The position numbers were made by a program, and so were the translations under genes. The notes below the pieces were generated by a model, which saw nothing but the letters and a program-made list of their open reading frames with translations, did not search any database and was not told the DNA's origin. Of a stretch of DNA of 50,614 nt, positions 1 through 9,456 are shown piece after piece. This stretch comes from Ochromonas danica (lineage: Eukaryota; Sar; Chrysophyceae; Chromulinales; Chromulinaceae). Numbering within the stretch: the stretch's first letter is position 1; every line of letters begins with the position of its first letter. The stretch lies in contig VKHL01000183.1 of assembly GCA_015146655.1 (NCBI GenBank), positions 1-50,614 on the forward strand, written 5' to 3'.

Positions 1-136
1 GTTAATCGAAGGATGATGGCTTGTCTTGGTGAATGGAATGGAATGGATGGGATCTCATGGCAAGGAGGATGGAAAGGAGAGAGAGGTGCGCGTTTGCATT
101 TGCTGACGGAACGGCAAAAGCCGAATAGTGACACAG

Positions 137-170
137 TTTTGCCACTTTTGCCACTTTTGCCACTTTTGAC
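137..170. repeat. 9-bp tandem repeat upstream of the PhlG-like gene
   Basis: Three full copies and one partial copy of the unit TTTTGCCAC lie in a row, ending about 75 bases before the start codon at 244. A short GGAAT-rich run lies at 32-52. These are simple repeats in the probable promoter or 5' untranslated region; no function can be assigned. Confidence 0.85.
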
Positions 171-243
171 TTGTTGGGGTTTGGGTGTCAAACTCGAACT
201 GTTCGTGGCGTTTTGTCCCTGCTAGAGAGAAATAAAGGGAAAT

Positions 244-1176
244 ATGATCCAGCATCATGCCATCAGTCATCAAGATCTCTGCTATACACTCTCTCGTCCT
301 GATATTATTCCGTCTGAGTTGTTAGTGCGTGAGCTGTCAGGTGAATTGTCAGAACATGATTATTTTGGTCGCAGCATGAAGGTGTTGCAAGAATCCATGC
401 CGAATGACATCACAGCTCACGGAGAAGAAGCTTATGTAGCTGTTGAAGACATGCAATCTCTTCTCAGCACTGATAGGCAATTTATGGAGGATGGATATGT
501 TATTCGACGAGACGGATCGCTCTATTTGGCGGTGTCGACAGATCTGGGCGATATTTCCGGCAAACTGGTCGATTGGTGGTTTGGACAGTGTGATAGTGAT
601 GAGAAATTTCAATGGTGGCATCCTAAAGATCATGGTTCGTGCATTTTTGATGCACCCTTCTATGCGGCCATGGCATGGGAGCGCTTCTCGGGCTATTATG
701 TGGGGCACACTCAAGTGGTGGAAGAGCGATTGGCTGGTCAGATGCGTCGATTACACTATGAGTATCTGCGGCCTGGGCGATTCTTTGACTCAAATTGGTC
801 AGATGAACTATCATGCTGTGTGGTCGCACGCATTCATCTGGATGATCCATATTGGGGTATGCTGGCAGTGGGCTACATGCTGCACATGGTGCGAGAGGTA
901 AATGGGCGGAATGTTATTCGCAGTCGCTACTGGCTTGGTGATATATCCTTTGCAGAAACTCCGGAGAACTACTATCTTGCACAAAGCATGAACTTCTGGG
1001 CGAATGGTCCACTTGCGCGTGGTCGGGTGCTGACGAAGCAATTTGCACATGCACTTTACGCACAGGTTTCAGAAAAGATGATGTGCTTGCGAAGCTGGCT
1101 TCCTTCTCTCTATTTCCGTGCTCAGGTTGATCAACGAGCCTTCCGTGAGAAATTCTCTGCTTTATCACATTCATAG
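244..1176 (+). CDS. DAPG hydrolase (PhlG)-like protein
   Basis: This is a single-exon gene of 310 residues. The core around residues 108-130 (a VDWWFG stretch followed by WWHPKDH) and the C-terminal LRSWLPSLY segment resemble the 2,4-diacetylphloroglucinol hydrolase family, whose bacterial members cleave a carbon-carbon bond of an acylated phloroglucinol with a zinc ion. The length matches bacterial PhlG (about 290-300 residues). Candidate metal ligands are H126, H130 and E160/E161. The C-terminal His/Glu pair of the family is not clear: H269 and E277 are eight residues apart, and Q274 may stand where a His is expected, so catalysis is uncertain. No signal peptide is evident. The substrate in an alga is unknown. 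Assignment rests on remembered family motifs, not on a search. Confidence 0.65.
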   Translation: MIQHHAISHQDLCYTLSRPDIIPSELLVRELSGELSEHDYFGRSMKVLQESMPNDITAHGEEAYVAVEDMQSLLSTDRQFMEDGYVIRRDGSLYLAVSTDLGDISGKLVDWWFGQCDSDEKFQWWHPKDHGSCIFDAPFYAAMAWERFSGYYVGHTQVVEERLAGQMRRLHYEYLRPGRFFDSNWSDELSCCVVARIHLDDPYWGMLAVGYMLHMVREVNGRNVIRSRYWLGDISFAETPENYYLAQSMNFWANGPLARGRVLTKQFAHALYAQVSEKMMCLRSWLPSLYFRAQVDQRAFREKFSALSHS

Positions 1177-1656
1177 ATTATTATATCTGCATTCACCCGC
1201 TACTATTATCAAATCTTCTACTACATTGAGGTCCACTTCCAATTTTTTACTACAATTTTTCTTAAGTTAATAACTACACACTTTTGTCTATCGCCGAGTA
1301 TTGACACACGCGATAAACGCAGACAATCAAGCGCACATCCAGGTCAATCGCCCAGGCAAACGCGAATTTATCAGATCATTTCAAACACGCCTTTGCGATT
1401 ATTATATAAAATTGACCTCATCATCACACTTTTGTGGTATGCTCACAAGCTAACAGTCACAACACAACTTTCCCACTGGACCGCATAGTGTCACATCAAG
1501 ACTATGTGACGTGCAAATGTCCAGGGGGTTAAACCAGTATAAAAAAAGATGAACAACGAAGAACAAAACGAATCAAAAACTAACGGCCCATCTAGGACAA
1601 TAACACAAGAGCCACAAACAAACAAATAAGATATTTTCCTTCAATAGCCTCCACAG
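1177..1656. other. Intergenic region between convergent genes
   Basis: This AT-rich stretch separates the 3' end of the PhlG-like gene from the 3' end of the first permease gene. I see no coding potential, RNA gene or notable repeat; it probably holds the two 3' untranslated regions. Confidence 0.6.
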
Positions 1657-3867
1657 CTAATCCTGACTATCAACTATCATCTCCCCCCTGCGGGTATCAA
1701 CACGGCCTCTAATCTCACTGGCGGGGCTTGAGGGAACAATTTTATGGTTGCCAATATAAGAAGAGCCACTGTCTGTGGCCAGCCACTTAACACTTCCACC
1801 CAAGGGGGCCTTCTCGGTACTTTTAGCAGTTGTACCACGCATAGATAAACCATTTTCACGCATAGATGCTAAGACCCCAAGCACTCCACCAAGAGAACTT
1901 CTTTGAGACTTCTTCGAACTACGACGGCTACTACCAGTTCGACGACGTTGATTAGCTAAAAACGCACAGATCACATTAGAGCAGTATAAAACATAAAACA
2001 GAAAAAGAGCATACCATTCACGATATACGCCTTCATAAACTTCTCTTGCTCCTCCTTAGAAAAGAACTGACGCTTGTTAGCCACCCACCAGTAGTAAATC
2101 ATACTGCCCACGAAATATAACATCAACGTGATGCCCAGACCCTTGTTATCATTGTCATAGTATAGAGATATCACCATATACATGAAGAAGAATGCAATGA
2201 CCAACAGAGATCCCCATAAACCGAAAGGACTCTTGAAGCCACGATCCATACTCTTGAAACGAGTCGCAAATACCACGTGAGCTGCCATCATGCCAATCAC
2301 TTCCAAACACGTCTGCAAGCCACCCATATGAACGATCTTCAGGAAGAACGTGTTTACCTTGTAGTACCCTGCCACTAACAGCACATAGCTCAACAACGCA
2401 CACAGAAGAATCGCCATCACTGGCTTCGTCTCTTTCTTCACCATGTCGTCGCCCACAGCCAACAACCCGCCTGCTCTCTTCACTACTCCTCCAGATCCAG
2501 ATACCGCCTCAGCTGCTCGACAACCTTCCTCTTCTCCCTTCGCATACTCTACTACCAAACCAGACGATGCTTGAGGCTGAACCTGAACTTCTGCATCATC
2601 TGTGTTGTCCTTCTGAACTGTCGCCAACCAACTCGGCAACAGACCCGAACAAGCCATCGAGCGAATCTGCCTTCCTCCTCCATACAGAAACCCCAAGAAG
2701 CTTCCCGTGATGCCAGCCAACGAGAAGAATGGCAACACCTTGTCATTCACACCCCTCAAGCAGATCTTCAGACCCACTGTGTAAGGATAGGCCTCGGACA
2801 GTAATGTATTCGGATCCGATACGTAGGCGCGGGCCGCAAACACAGTACCCAAAGCGATCAGAATGGTGAAGATCATGATGCGCACCATTGCCACCGGGAC
2901 TACCTTGTTCAACTGAATAACAGTATATATGCAACGACAGCAACGCAATAGTCTCATTAGAATCAACAAACACATCATCTGCATGCTCCCACGCCTCTAA
3001 CGCAAATCACTCTAACCCTAACCTAACTTACAAACGTACACACACTTCAAATGCAATCTCTCACCTGATCGTTTGAGCACGTGCGCACAGCGTCAATACC
3101 CGTAAAGAGAAAAGCTGAATAGCCTAGTGAGCGAAGGAATTCAACTCCATCCCCATCAAACCCATTCGAAGACCACTCCAAATGAGACACCTTGCCATAT
3201 CGCATAGATCCGCTCATGAAGATCAGCTGAGTCGTAAACGAGCCTACCGCCAACACTCCCCAACTCCACCAGATCGCACGACTGCCAAACACCTGCAAGC
3301 TGATCGCCATCGCATAGAACCCCAGCCACAGCACAGGCAACCAATGCTCTGCAAACCCATAGATTTCGAAGAACATCGTGCCCATCAAATACGCACACAT
3401 CGACGAGTACAAGATGTACTTCCCACCCTCCATCACACCCGTGATATACCCCAGGGTGGGACCCAGAGTGCAGCGAACATAGCCATAGCAGCCGCCAGAG
3501 AAAGGAACGATGGACACCATCTCACTGTAGCTGTAGGTCAACACGATGTAGATGATGCCGGTTACAATGAGAGACACAAAGTATAACCACAGCCCATAAA
3601 TGGCGATGCCTATGCAAGCATTAAAGTAGTGAACGGTTAAGTATTTTCTGTTGTCTCAGCTGTCTTACCTTTATTCCACATGATGACCTGCTTGCCATTC
3701 ATAATACACAGGCCTTACAACATCATGATAAAGTGTTCAGTAAGCTTTTGTGAGAAGGCAGTTGACAATGGAAGACACAACTTCTCACCCAAAGCATAAA
3801 CAAAGAGGGATCCTGATTTGATGTGGACAGTAAACCCATGGTGTAAGGCTCTTTTGATAGCATTCAT
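1657..3867 (-). CDS. APC-family amino-acid/polyamine permease, copy A
   Basis: Five exons on the minus strand: 3867-3789, 3713-3669, 3609-3065, 2912-2015 and 1955-1657, all with GT-AG borders and matching phases, giving 622 codons (621 residues). It is a polytopic membrane protein of the amino acid-polyamine-organocation superfamily. The sequence shows many hydrophobic segments, a VSIVPFSGGCYGY loop in the early core and a GGGRQIRSMACSGLLPSWLA loop that corresponds to the family's conserved YG-R--MARDGLLP-type loop. The C-terminal exon encodes a basic, serine-rich tail (RRRTGSSRRSSKK) that is probably cytosolic. It is closely related to the gene at 11832-13963, including identical lengths for exons 2 and 3 (45 and 545 nt). 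The start at 3867 is the only ATG that gives an open first exon in phase. Substrate and membrane are not determinable. Confidence 0.82.
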
Positions 3868-4061
3868 GGTGCTTGATCTTGAATATGCTTCGATGTTTTG
3901 TGTGCGAATGCAGAATGATGGGCTGGAGAGAAAAGAGGAGAGCGTGGGGCGAGAAGGAGCCAGAGACGGAGACGGAAGGCTCAACATCAACAACAAGACA
4001 GACAGAAGACGATGCAAGACCACGAGAAGAGTTCTGTTTCTGTTTGAACTGCCAGTGCTAC

Positions 4062-4077
4062 TTGCGCGGGAAGTCAC
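4062..4077. promoter_or_regulatory. E2F-like motif upstream of permease A
   Basis: TTGCGCGGGAAG, followed by TCAC, matches the TTSSCGC/GCGGGAA style of E2F/DP sites. It lies about 195 bases upstream of the permease A start codon. The same 12-mer occurs at 9243-9254. Function is inferred from the motif only. Confidence 0.35.
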
Positions 4078-4222
4078 TCAAATGCAAGGAACAGAACAAT
4101 CACCTTTGCCAGAGGCCAAAAACTGTTTCTTTCGCAAATAGAAACTGTTTTTTTCCACCCGAAAACGAAAACCACGTATGGGGTAACTTCGTACCACTCT
4201 GTCTTAGATACTACGGACGCAA

Positions 4223-4238
4223 GAAAAAGTCCCGCAAC
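4223..4238. repeat. Short perfect inverted repeat GTCCCG-CAAC-CGGGAC
   Basis: Two 6-bp perfect arms flank a 4-base spacer, in a GC-rich patch within an AT-rich intergenic region (end points approximate by one or two bases). It could be a factor-binding site; no other evidence. Confidence 0.5.
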
Positions 4239-4429
4239 CGGGACCGCGCCACTCAGAGAGTTTGTTTTTCGCTCAGGTGATGCCTGAGATGCCTTTTGAT
4301 ACAAATGAATACACTTTTATGTTCTAAATTAAATTTGCTATCCAACTATGTCAAACTTATTAGGATTGGTTGAGAAACCAGAGACGAGTAGAACTTCAAA
4401 AATAGTGAAAAATTAGTGTAATTCCCTTC

Positions 4430-4453
4430 AAATGAAAGGAATTCCTTTCATTT
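4430..4453. repeat. 24-bp perfect palindrome
   Basis: The sequence is self-complementary over 24 bases, centred on GGAATTCC with AAATGAAA / TTTCATTT flanks. It stands alone in the intergenic region. It may be a dimeric protein-binding site or a relic of an insertion. Confidence 0.8.
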
Positions 4454-5610
4454 TCTGGGTCATTTTCGAATGAATCGATTGTTTTGAGGACTGTGGTCGC
4501 TCAAGACACGGTCGGAAGAAAACGATTACAAATATTGTTGGTATATTGGCTCTGTTTTATGATTGTGAAAGTGGATTTTTGATTCTCCTTGTTTCCAAAG
4601 ATCCTTAGCGATTGGCAGCAATGCCCAAGCTCAGCAAGCAGCGAGACTTGCACTTCGTGAGGGAAAACCTCGTCAAGATGATTGGCTTTCTCCTCTTCAC
4701 TCTTCTCAGAGTCACAAGGCATTGTGCGATACGTCAATGACACCTCTTTCTCATCTCTCAACACCATCTTACCCTTGCGCCAGCCAGGAAGTTCCTCGAA
4801 GCATCGCTTATGGCTTACTATGTACGTACACCAAGACAGCTATGTGATTGTTTTTCCTCTTTTTCCCTCTTTTTTCGTGATGTTTTCTATTTGGATCTTT
4901 GCAACTCGTTCCTATTGTTTATCTCAACAGTTTATTGTGATGATTTTACTGGCAGATGGTAGTATAGGTGGGGTAACAGCAGGTGTAGATGGGGTAACTT
5001 GTAGGTGTGTTTAACACTTCTATCTGCATATTAACGCCAAAGATAGTAAAGATAAAGATTACTAAGAGATCTGACCATTCAAATGGAAAGAATGAAGATG
5101 AATACCGTGGACATGACCAATTCTGATCTCAATCTTGATTTTCTGTTGTGATTTAATACAGGATGACTACTAAGATAACGGCAAGCACGTGCTGTGAAGA
5201 CTGATAAGGAAGTCATAGTAATCAAAGCTAAAGTAGAACCTGATGATACTATAAAAGGTCCATATCTAGCTGATAACATTGCTGTCATAAAGAATGTCTT
5301 ATCACCAATCTCACTGAATAAGATTAGAAAGAAAGATTGAATTAGATAATGATGATAATGACTACAATGATGCCGTGCTAGTAGTGGCAGTGGTAGTGGT
5401 AGAAGAAGACTGTATTAGCTTTGCTGTTTGCCATAATTGTCTTGCTTCTTTCCTCGTCCGAGCGATTGGAATCTTCTATTCTCTGTCTGTCTTTCATTGC
5501 GAGAAGTCACTTCTTGGACTTTATAGTTGCTTCTCTATTCTATTCTCTTTTCTTTAATAATATGGCATTTATTGCATTACCAAGAAAACCTCTCTTTTTG
5601 CAAAAGTCGA

Positions 5611-5861
5611 CTTAAATTAAGGAAATGGGAGAAATTGGGTGGGTCTTTTACTTTTTGGGTTTTTTGTTTGCGCGTCCGTAGTATTAGTGGGACCTTGGGC
5701 AATTCGCAGCCTTTTTCAGAAGCCTTTTTTTGACCATTTACATAAATACAGAGCAAATACATAAATCTAGTGAGGAAATACATAAATCTAGTGAGGAAAT
5801 ACATAAATCTAGTCTCAATCGCGTTAAGGAAATACATAAATTGAGAATTTCCTTAATTTAG
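5611..5861. repeat. Possible terminal inverted repeats of a small non-autonomous element
   Basis: A 15-base stretch at 5611-5626 (core TTAAATTAAGGAAAT) recurs inverted at 5847-5861, with one base missing. The enclosed 220 bases hold no gene but include the 21-bp tandem repeat. The layout resembles a MITE-like element, though no target-site duplication is clear and AT-richness makes chance matches possible. Confidence 0.3.
5755..5845. repeat. 21-bp tandem repeat
   Basis: Units starting at 5755, 5776 and 5797 are identical over the core AAATACATAAATCTAGT, with GAGG as spacer, and a diverged copy lies at 5830-5845. The period is 21 bases. The array abuts the foldback that starts at 5857. Confidence 0.85.
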
Positions 5862-5959
5862 GAAACCCTGATTTTCGTAGATAAAACTCTTCTTTGAAAA
5901 CGCGCATTTTTCCCTTCTTCAAAGAAGAGTTTTATCTACGAAAATCAGGGTTTTCTAAA
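5857..5959. repeat. Foldback element with 42-bp arms
   Basis: The arms at 5857-5898 and 5918-5959 are reverse complements over 42 bases with a single mismatch, around a 19-base spacer. CCTTA lies just outside on both sides (5851-5855 and 5960-5964), a candidate 5-bp target-site duplication. A small GACCTT-CGGG-AAGGTC hairpin follows at 5971-5986. It may be a foldback/MITE-type insertion or a transcribed hairpin. The near-perfect arms suggest recent origin or selection for pairing. Confidence 0.8.
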
Positions 5960-6879
5960 CCTTAGCCCTCGACCTTCGGGAAGGTCCAGTGACCGTCAGA
6001 CCGTGGTGTCCATCATTCCCTATCAATGCAGCCTCCCAATGTTGCAATGACGTCCTTTTAAGAATGAATGCAACCAAGCTTCAAAACAGTTTGGAAATAA
6101 GATGGAAGTTAAGTTATCCAACAAAGCAAATGGGCAGGGTGATTTCCATATACAGTACCGAGCGATTGTTGTGACTGTTGTTAGGGTTAGGGTCTTTTGG
6201 GGCTTTTCGGCATTGGTGCTGTGCTGGCTAGAGTGAGCAAGGCGGGTAAACCTTTCCTCTAATGTGGGTAAACGAAATCTTACTTCACCACCCATGGGTG
6301 AATCCTATTCAAAGCTTGTGAGCATCTTATCGTATCATGTTTACGCTGAAGGAAAGCAACACGTCCAATTAATGCTGTGATTAGTGCTTGTGGGTGGTAA
6401 ACAACCTCATTTTGAAACAAAGCAGCGATATGTTAAGCGATTTCGAACAATAACATAAGTTAACTATGACTTGTCGAATCACAACACAAAATGTGATTCT
6501 GGGGGTGCGTTGTTTCCATATTTTTGAAATTGACTTTAGATATGGGATGATTTATTAGTATGGTACCTCGCCAAATATTATTATATATGATTTCAGCCTT
6601 TATTGCTTCGAAGGGAAAACATTTACTATGTGGCCAGACTATTAACCTATGCTGTAAAAATGCGTAGCTGTGAATATGTTCAAACTGGAGATCCTGCAGT
6701 TCCTTCCATCTCAAGCTGCAGTGATGGCTTTCTTTTTATCCTTACATGTGTAAGGTTTGTGGTTACGCTCGTTGTTGTTTAATTATGTTTATGTTATAAT
6801 AACGAATTATGTTTTGACCAGAGAATGAATATTATTGCAATGAATTTTCCTAAATAACATTAAAAGCAGGACAACTTCA

Positions 6880-9068
6880 TCATGCTACAATGTCATCATC
6901 AGAGACCAGCTCGTTCTCGATCTTGTACTGTGCACTGACTATGACTGTACTTCGCTTAACTACTTCACCGTCCTGCGTCACCAGCGGCTGCTTGGTCTCC
7001 AGTTTGCCATTGAGCAGGGTCATGAACATGATCACCGTCTCGTCCACCGCGAGCTGTGAGTTCATGCTATAACAATCGTGGATGGTCTTCACCCCGTTCT
7101 GTTTCACTGGATGCGTCTCACTGATTGTGCACTGCAATATGACCAGCGTCCACCTCTCGTCGATCTTGATCAAGCAGAATGCGTCACCGGACTCCAGGTT
7201 ACCATAGGGAGGGATGTACAACAAGTTCGGCTCCAGGTACTTCTTCTGCTCTCGCCAGTTGAGCGCCAACACTTCCTTTCGCGGGAAGGTCACTGTGACG
7301 TATTTTGCACCATCAGTGAGCGGCTTTGCGAGAAACTTGACACCTGAGATCTTGAAACCGTGGAGACACAGAAGCTCAAACTCGTTCCCATCGTCGCCGC
7401 CGCGGAAAGTGCCAGCATTATATTTGATGCGCGCCTGGGTCACGAGCATTCTGTCCTTTAGCTGGAGGAGGCTTCGGAGTACGAACGGGGAGGCGAAGGA
7501 ATAGATGTACGGTCTCCTCTCGAACAAGTATTTGCCATTCACCACATGCGGGTTTCTGTGCACGAGCACATCCGAAATGACATCCTCGGTGCCTCCAAAA
7601 CCAGCCTTGAAGAAGCGGTCACATACCAGCTCTCCCTTTTCCTTTATGACAGCTTCAAGTTCTCCCATTGCGTCACTCTCTTTGGAAGTTGCGCATAGAA
7701 TACTGTTCCGAATGGCCCCACCGAAGAACTGCATGTTGTCGTATGCGCACTGGGCCTTTTCCTTCCCATACTCCCTCTGGAACTGCTTGGAGTTGAACAA
7801 GTAGGCCTGCTCCTCAGCCGACCATGTGGGCATCACTTTGCGCCAGCCGTTCTTGATCAGCTCTTTAAAACGAGATGGCCGAAACGAAGTAAAGATAAGA
7901 GATATACCGAGGTGCCCGTGAGGAGACCCATCGGCAGTTTCCATATCGGCAAACAGCGGAATGTCTTCATCAAGCGGCTCATTACTCTCCACTAAGCGCA
8001 GGCCGAATTCTTCCTCACGAACATGACGAAACAGCCAGATCTCACCTCTACCGCTTATGGTCTGGTAGTAGAATGACCGCGTCGTTAGGCCCAGTGTGCT
8101 GGGGTTCTTTAACAGGCTCTTCAGGATGACGAGGAACAGAGCGCTCTTCCCGATGCCTTCAGTGCCCAGAATGGCGATCGTCTTGCTCCTACCAGGTACT
8201 TCTTCACTCAAGCATGAGGAGATATCCTTGATTAAGTCATCATAGCAGTCGCGGAGGTAGAGGTATGTTTTGAGGCCTGACTGCTTCTTCAACAAATCAG
8301 GCACACCAGAGAGATCTAAGAACTTGTTACCATCCTCCTTGAAAACAATTTTCACTAGACAAAAGAGCGAAAGAATCGTCAGTCTAATGGAAACGGCATA
8401 AAGCAGCATTTATTTAAATACCTTTCTCCTCCTTCTTTGATGCAGCAGATGTTTTGACACGTCCTCCTCCACCAGTTAGGGCAGCTGAAGAAAATAATAG
8501 AAGATATCAAGTGACAACAAGAGATCGAACAAGATGATTAAAAACAGACAGAAAACACAACAAAACAAGGCGAAGAAAGTCTATTTAAATACCTTTCTTC
8601 TTCTTCTTCTTCGCGAGGGTTTGGCCGCTTCCACAACTGCCATCTCAGCCTCGCTCTCACTATCAGAGGACTCGTCTGATGAGATTGACTCCTCGACACA
8701 AGCCTTCTTAGTAACGGAGCTGTTAAGAGGTACGTGTTAGATAACACAGAGAAATGAAGGATGGCAGCACTAGTTGACTTGCTCACCTCTTCTTCTCCTG
8801 TGCCTCGAAGAGCTGGTTCAAGTTGGTGATGGGGCCACCAGTCAACAACTTGGTCTTGCCGAGCTTGCTTTCCTTAAAAAGGGCCTGGGTGGTCTCCTTC
8901 AAGCCGATCTCATTGAGGAAGCTGAAGACAGACTTGAGCTTATCAATAGGCAGAGTTTCAGAAAACTGGTTGAACATGCAGGCAATCAAGACGTCAGTCT
9001 CCAGAGCAGATAATCGGATAAAACGAGAGAAAGATGGAGTGTCGCCATACCTTCCTCTTAGTTGCCAT
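6880..9068 (-). CDS. LisH-domain fused to Crinkler/RHS-type NTPase-nuclease
   Basis: Proposed five exons: 9068-9051, 8998-8787, 8719-8661, 8484-8422 and 8354-6880. All have GT-AG borders and compatible phases; the sum is 609 codons (608 residues). Residues about 7-75 carry a LisH motif (LKSVFSFLNEIGLKETTQALFKES in parts), a dimerisation motif. A Ser/Glu/Asp-rich linker and a Gly/Lys segment follow. The long last exon has a Walker A P-loop GTEGIGKS at about 181-188, a WSAEEQ segment typical of RHS/Crinkler NTPases, and a C-terminal restriction-nuclease-like region (a YIPPYGN--GDAF block, then LVILQCTISETHPVK). In this superfamily the NTPase and nuclease form nuclear-acting modules. The N-terminus lies 388 bases from the divergent LRR gene start. 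The intron 3 donor (GTGAGAGC at 8660) was chosen because it alone keeps the frame open. The last exon alone is strongly supported; the LisH link is inferred. Confidence 0.68.
8581..9068 (-). CDS. Alternative short LisH isoform with polybasic tail
   Basis: If the donor at 8660 is not used, reading continues from exon 3 to a stop at 8583-8581. The exons are then 9068-9051, 8998-8787 and 8719-8581, giving 123 codons (122 residues). The product keeps the LisH motif and the acidic Ser/Asp/Glu stretch and gains a KPSRRRRRRK tail that looks like a nuclear localisation signal. It could be a genuine alternative product, an ancestral separate gene, or a mis-spliced form. Both alternatives look protein-like, which is why both are listed. 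Confidence 0.4.
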
Positions 9069-9456
9069 GGTCTGGTGACAAAAGAATGCTGGAATGTTCA
9101 CCACGTCGCGATGTCGCATGTCATAGTCATAACTAGCTTTTTAGATATATGACTTTTCTCAGATCCCCCCATCCGAAAAGACCATTTATCCTGCAAAAAC
9201 AGACTTTTTCAAACGAAAACGAAAAAAGTGTGACAGGGTTTGGTTGCGCGGGAAGGCGGAACTGTTCCCCCGCAAATAGCAATTGTGCGGGACGTGATGG
9301 ATGCGATCTTTTCCAAGTTTGGTTTGCTTTGGTATTGTGCTGGTCTTGATTGAAGTTGCCCTTCTTTCTCCAATCGAGGTAGATCCATCCTACTTTCTCC
9401 ATGACTGTATTGTTTTGTTCACAATCTATTTCTGATGCCTTTTCTAGTGCAAATCA
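9069..9456. promoter_or_regulatory. Divergent promoter region of the LisH-Crinkler/RHS and LRR genes
   Basis: About 390 bases between two start codons. It contains TTGCGCGGGAAG at 9243-9254 (E2F-like), a nearby CCCCCGCAAATAG segment, and CGAAAACGAAAA at about 9222. The same kinds of short elements (TTGCGCGGGAAG, CGCAAATAG, CGAAAACGAAAA) occur at 4.06-4.17 kb upstream of permease A. Confidence 0.4.

Larger units (their letters stand above)
3868..6879. other. Repeat-rich intergenic region
   Basis: Three kilobases with no gene I can support. Short open frames here (for example around 3.8-4.3, 4.5-5.0, 5.4-5.8 and 6.0-6.7 kb) have no domain, splice continuity or coding-like composition. The stretch instead holds E2F-like sites, palindromes, a 21-bp tandem repeat and a long foldback, listed separately. 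It separates permease A from the Crinkler/RHS-type gene. Confidence 0.6.

Noticed and set aside
3818-4304. Overlapping frames of about 76-135 codons upstream of permease A
   Set aside because: Composition is mixed and promoter-like, there is no domain or splice continuity, and the region holds motifs fitting a promoter.
4501-6714. Several 60-110 codon frames in the large intergenic region
   Set aside because: They overlap repeats and the foldback, conflict with one another and resemble no family I know.
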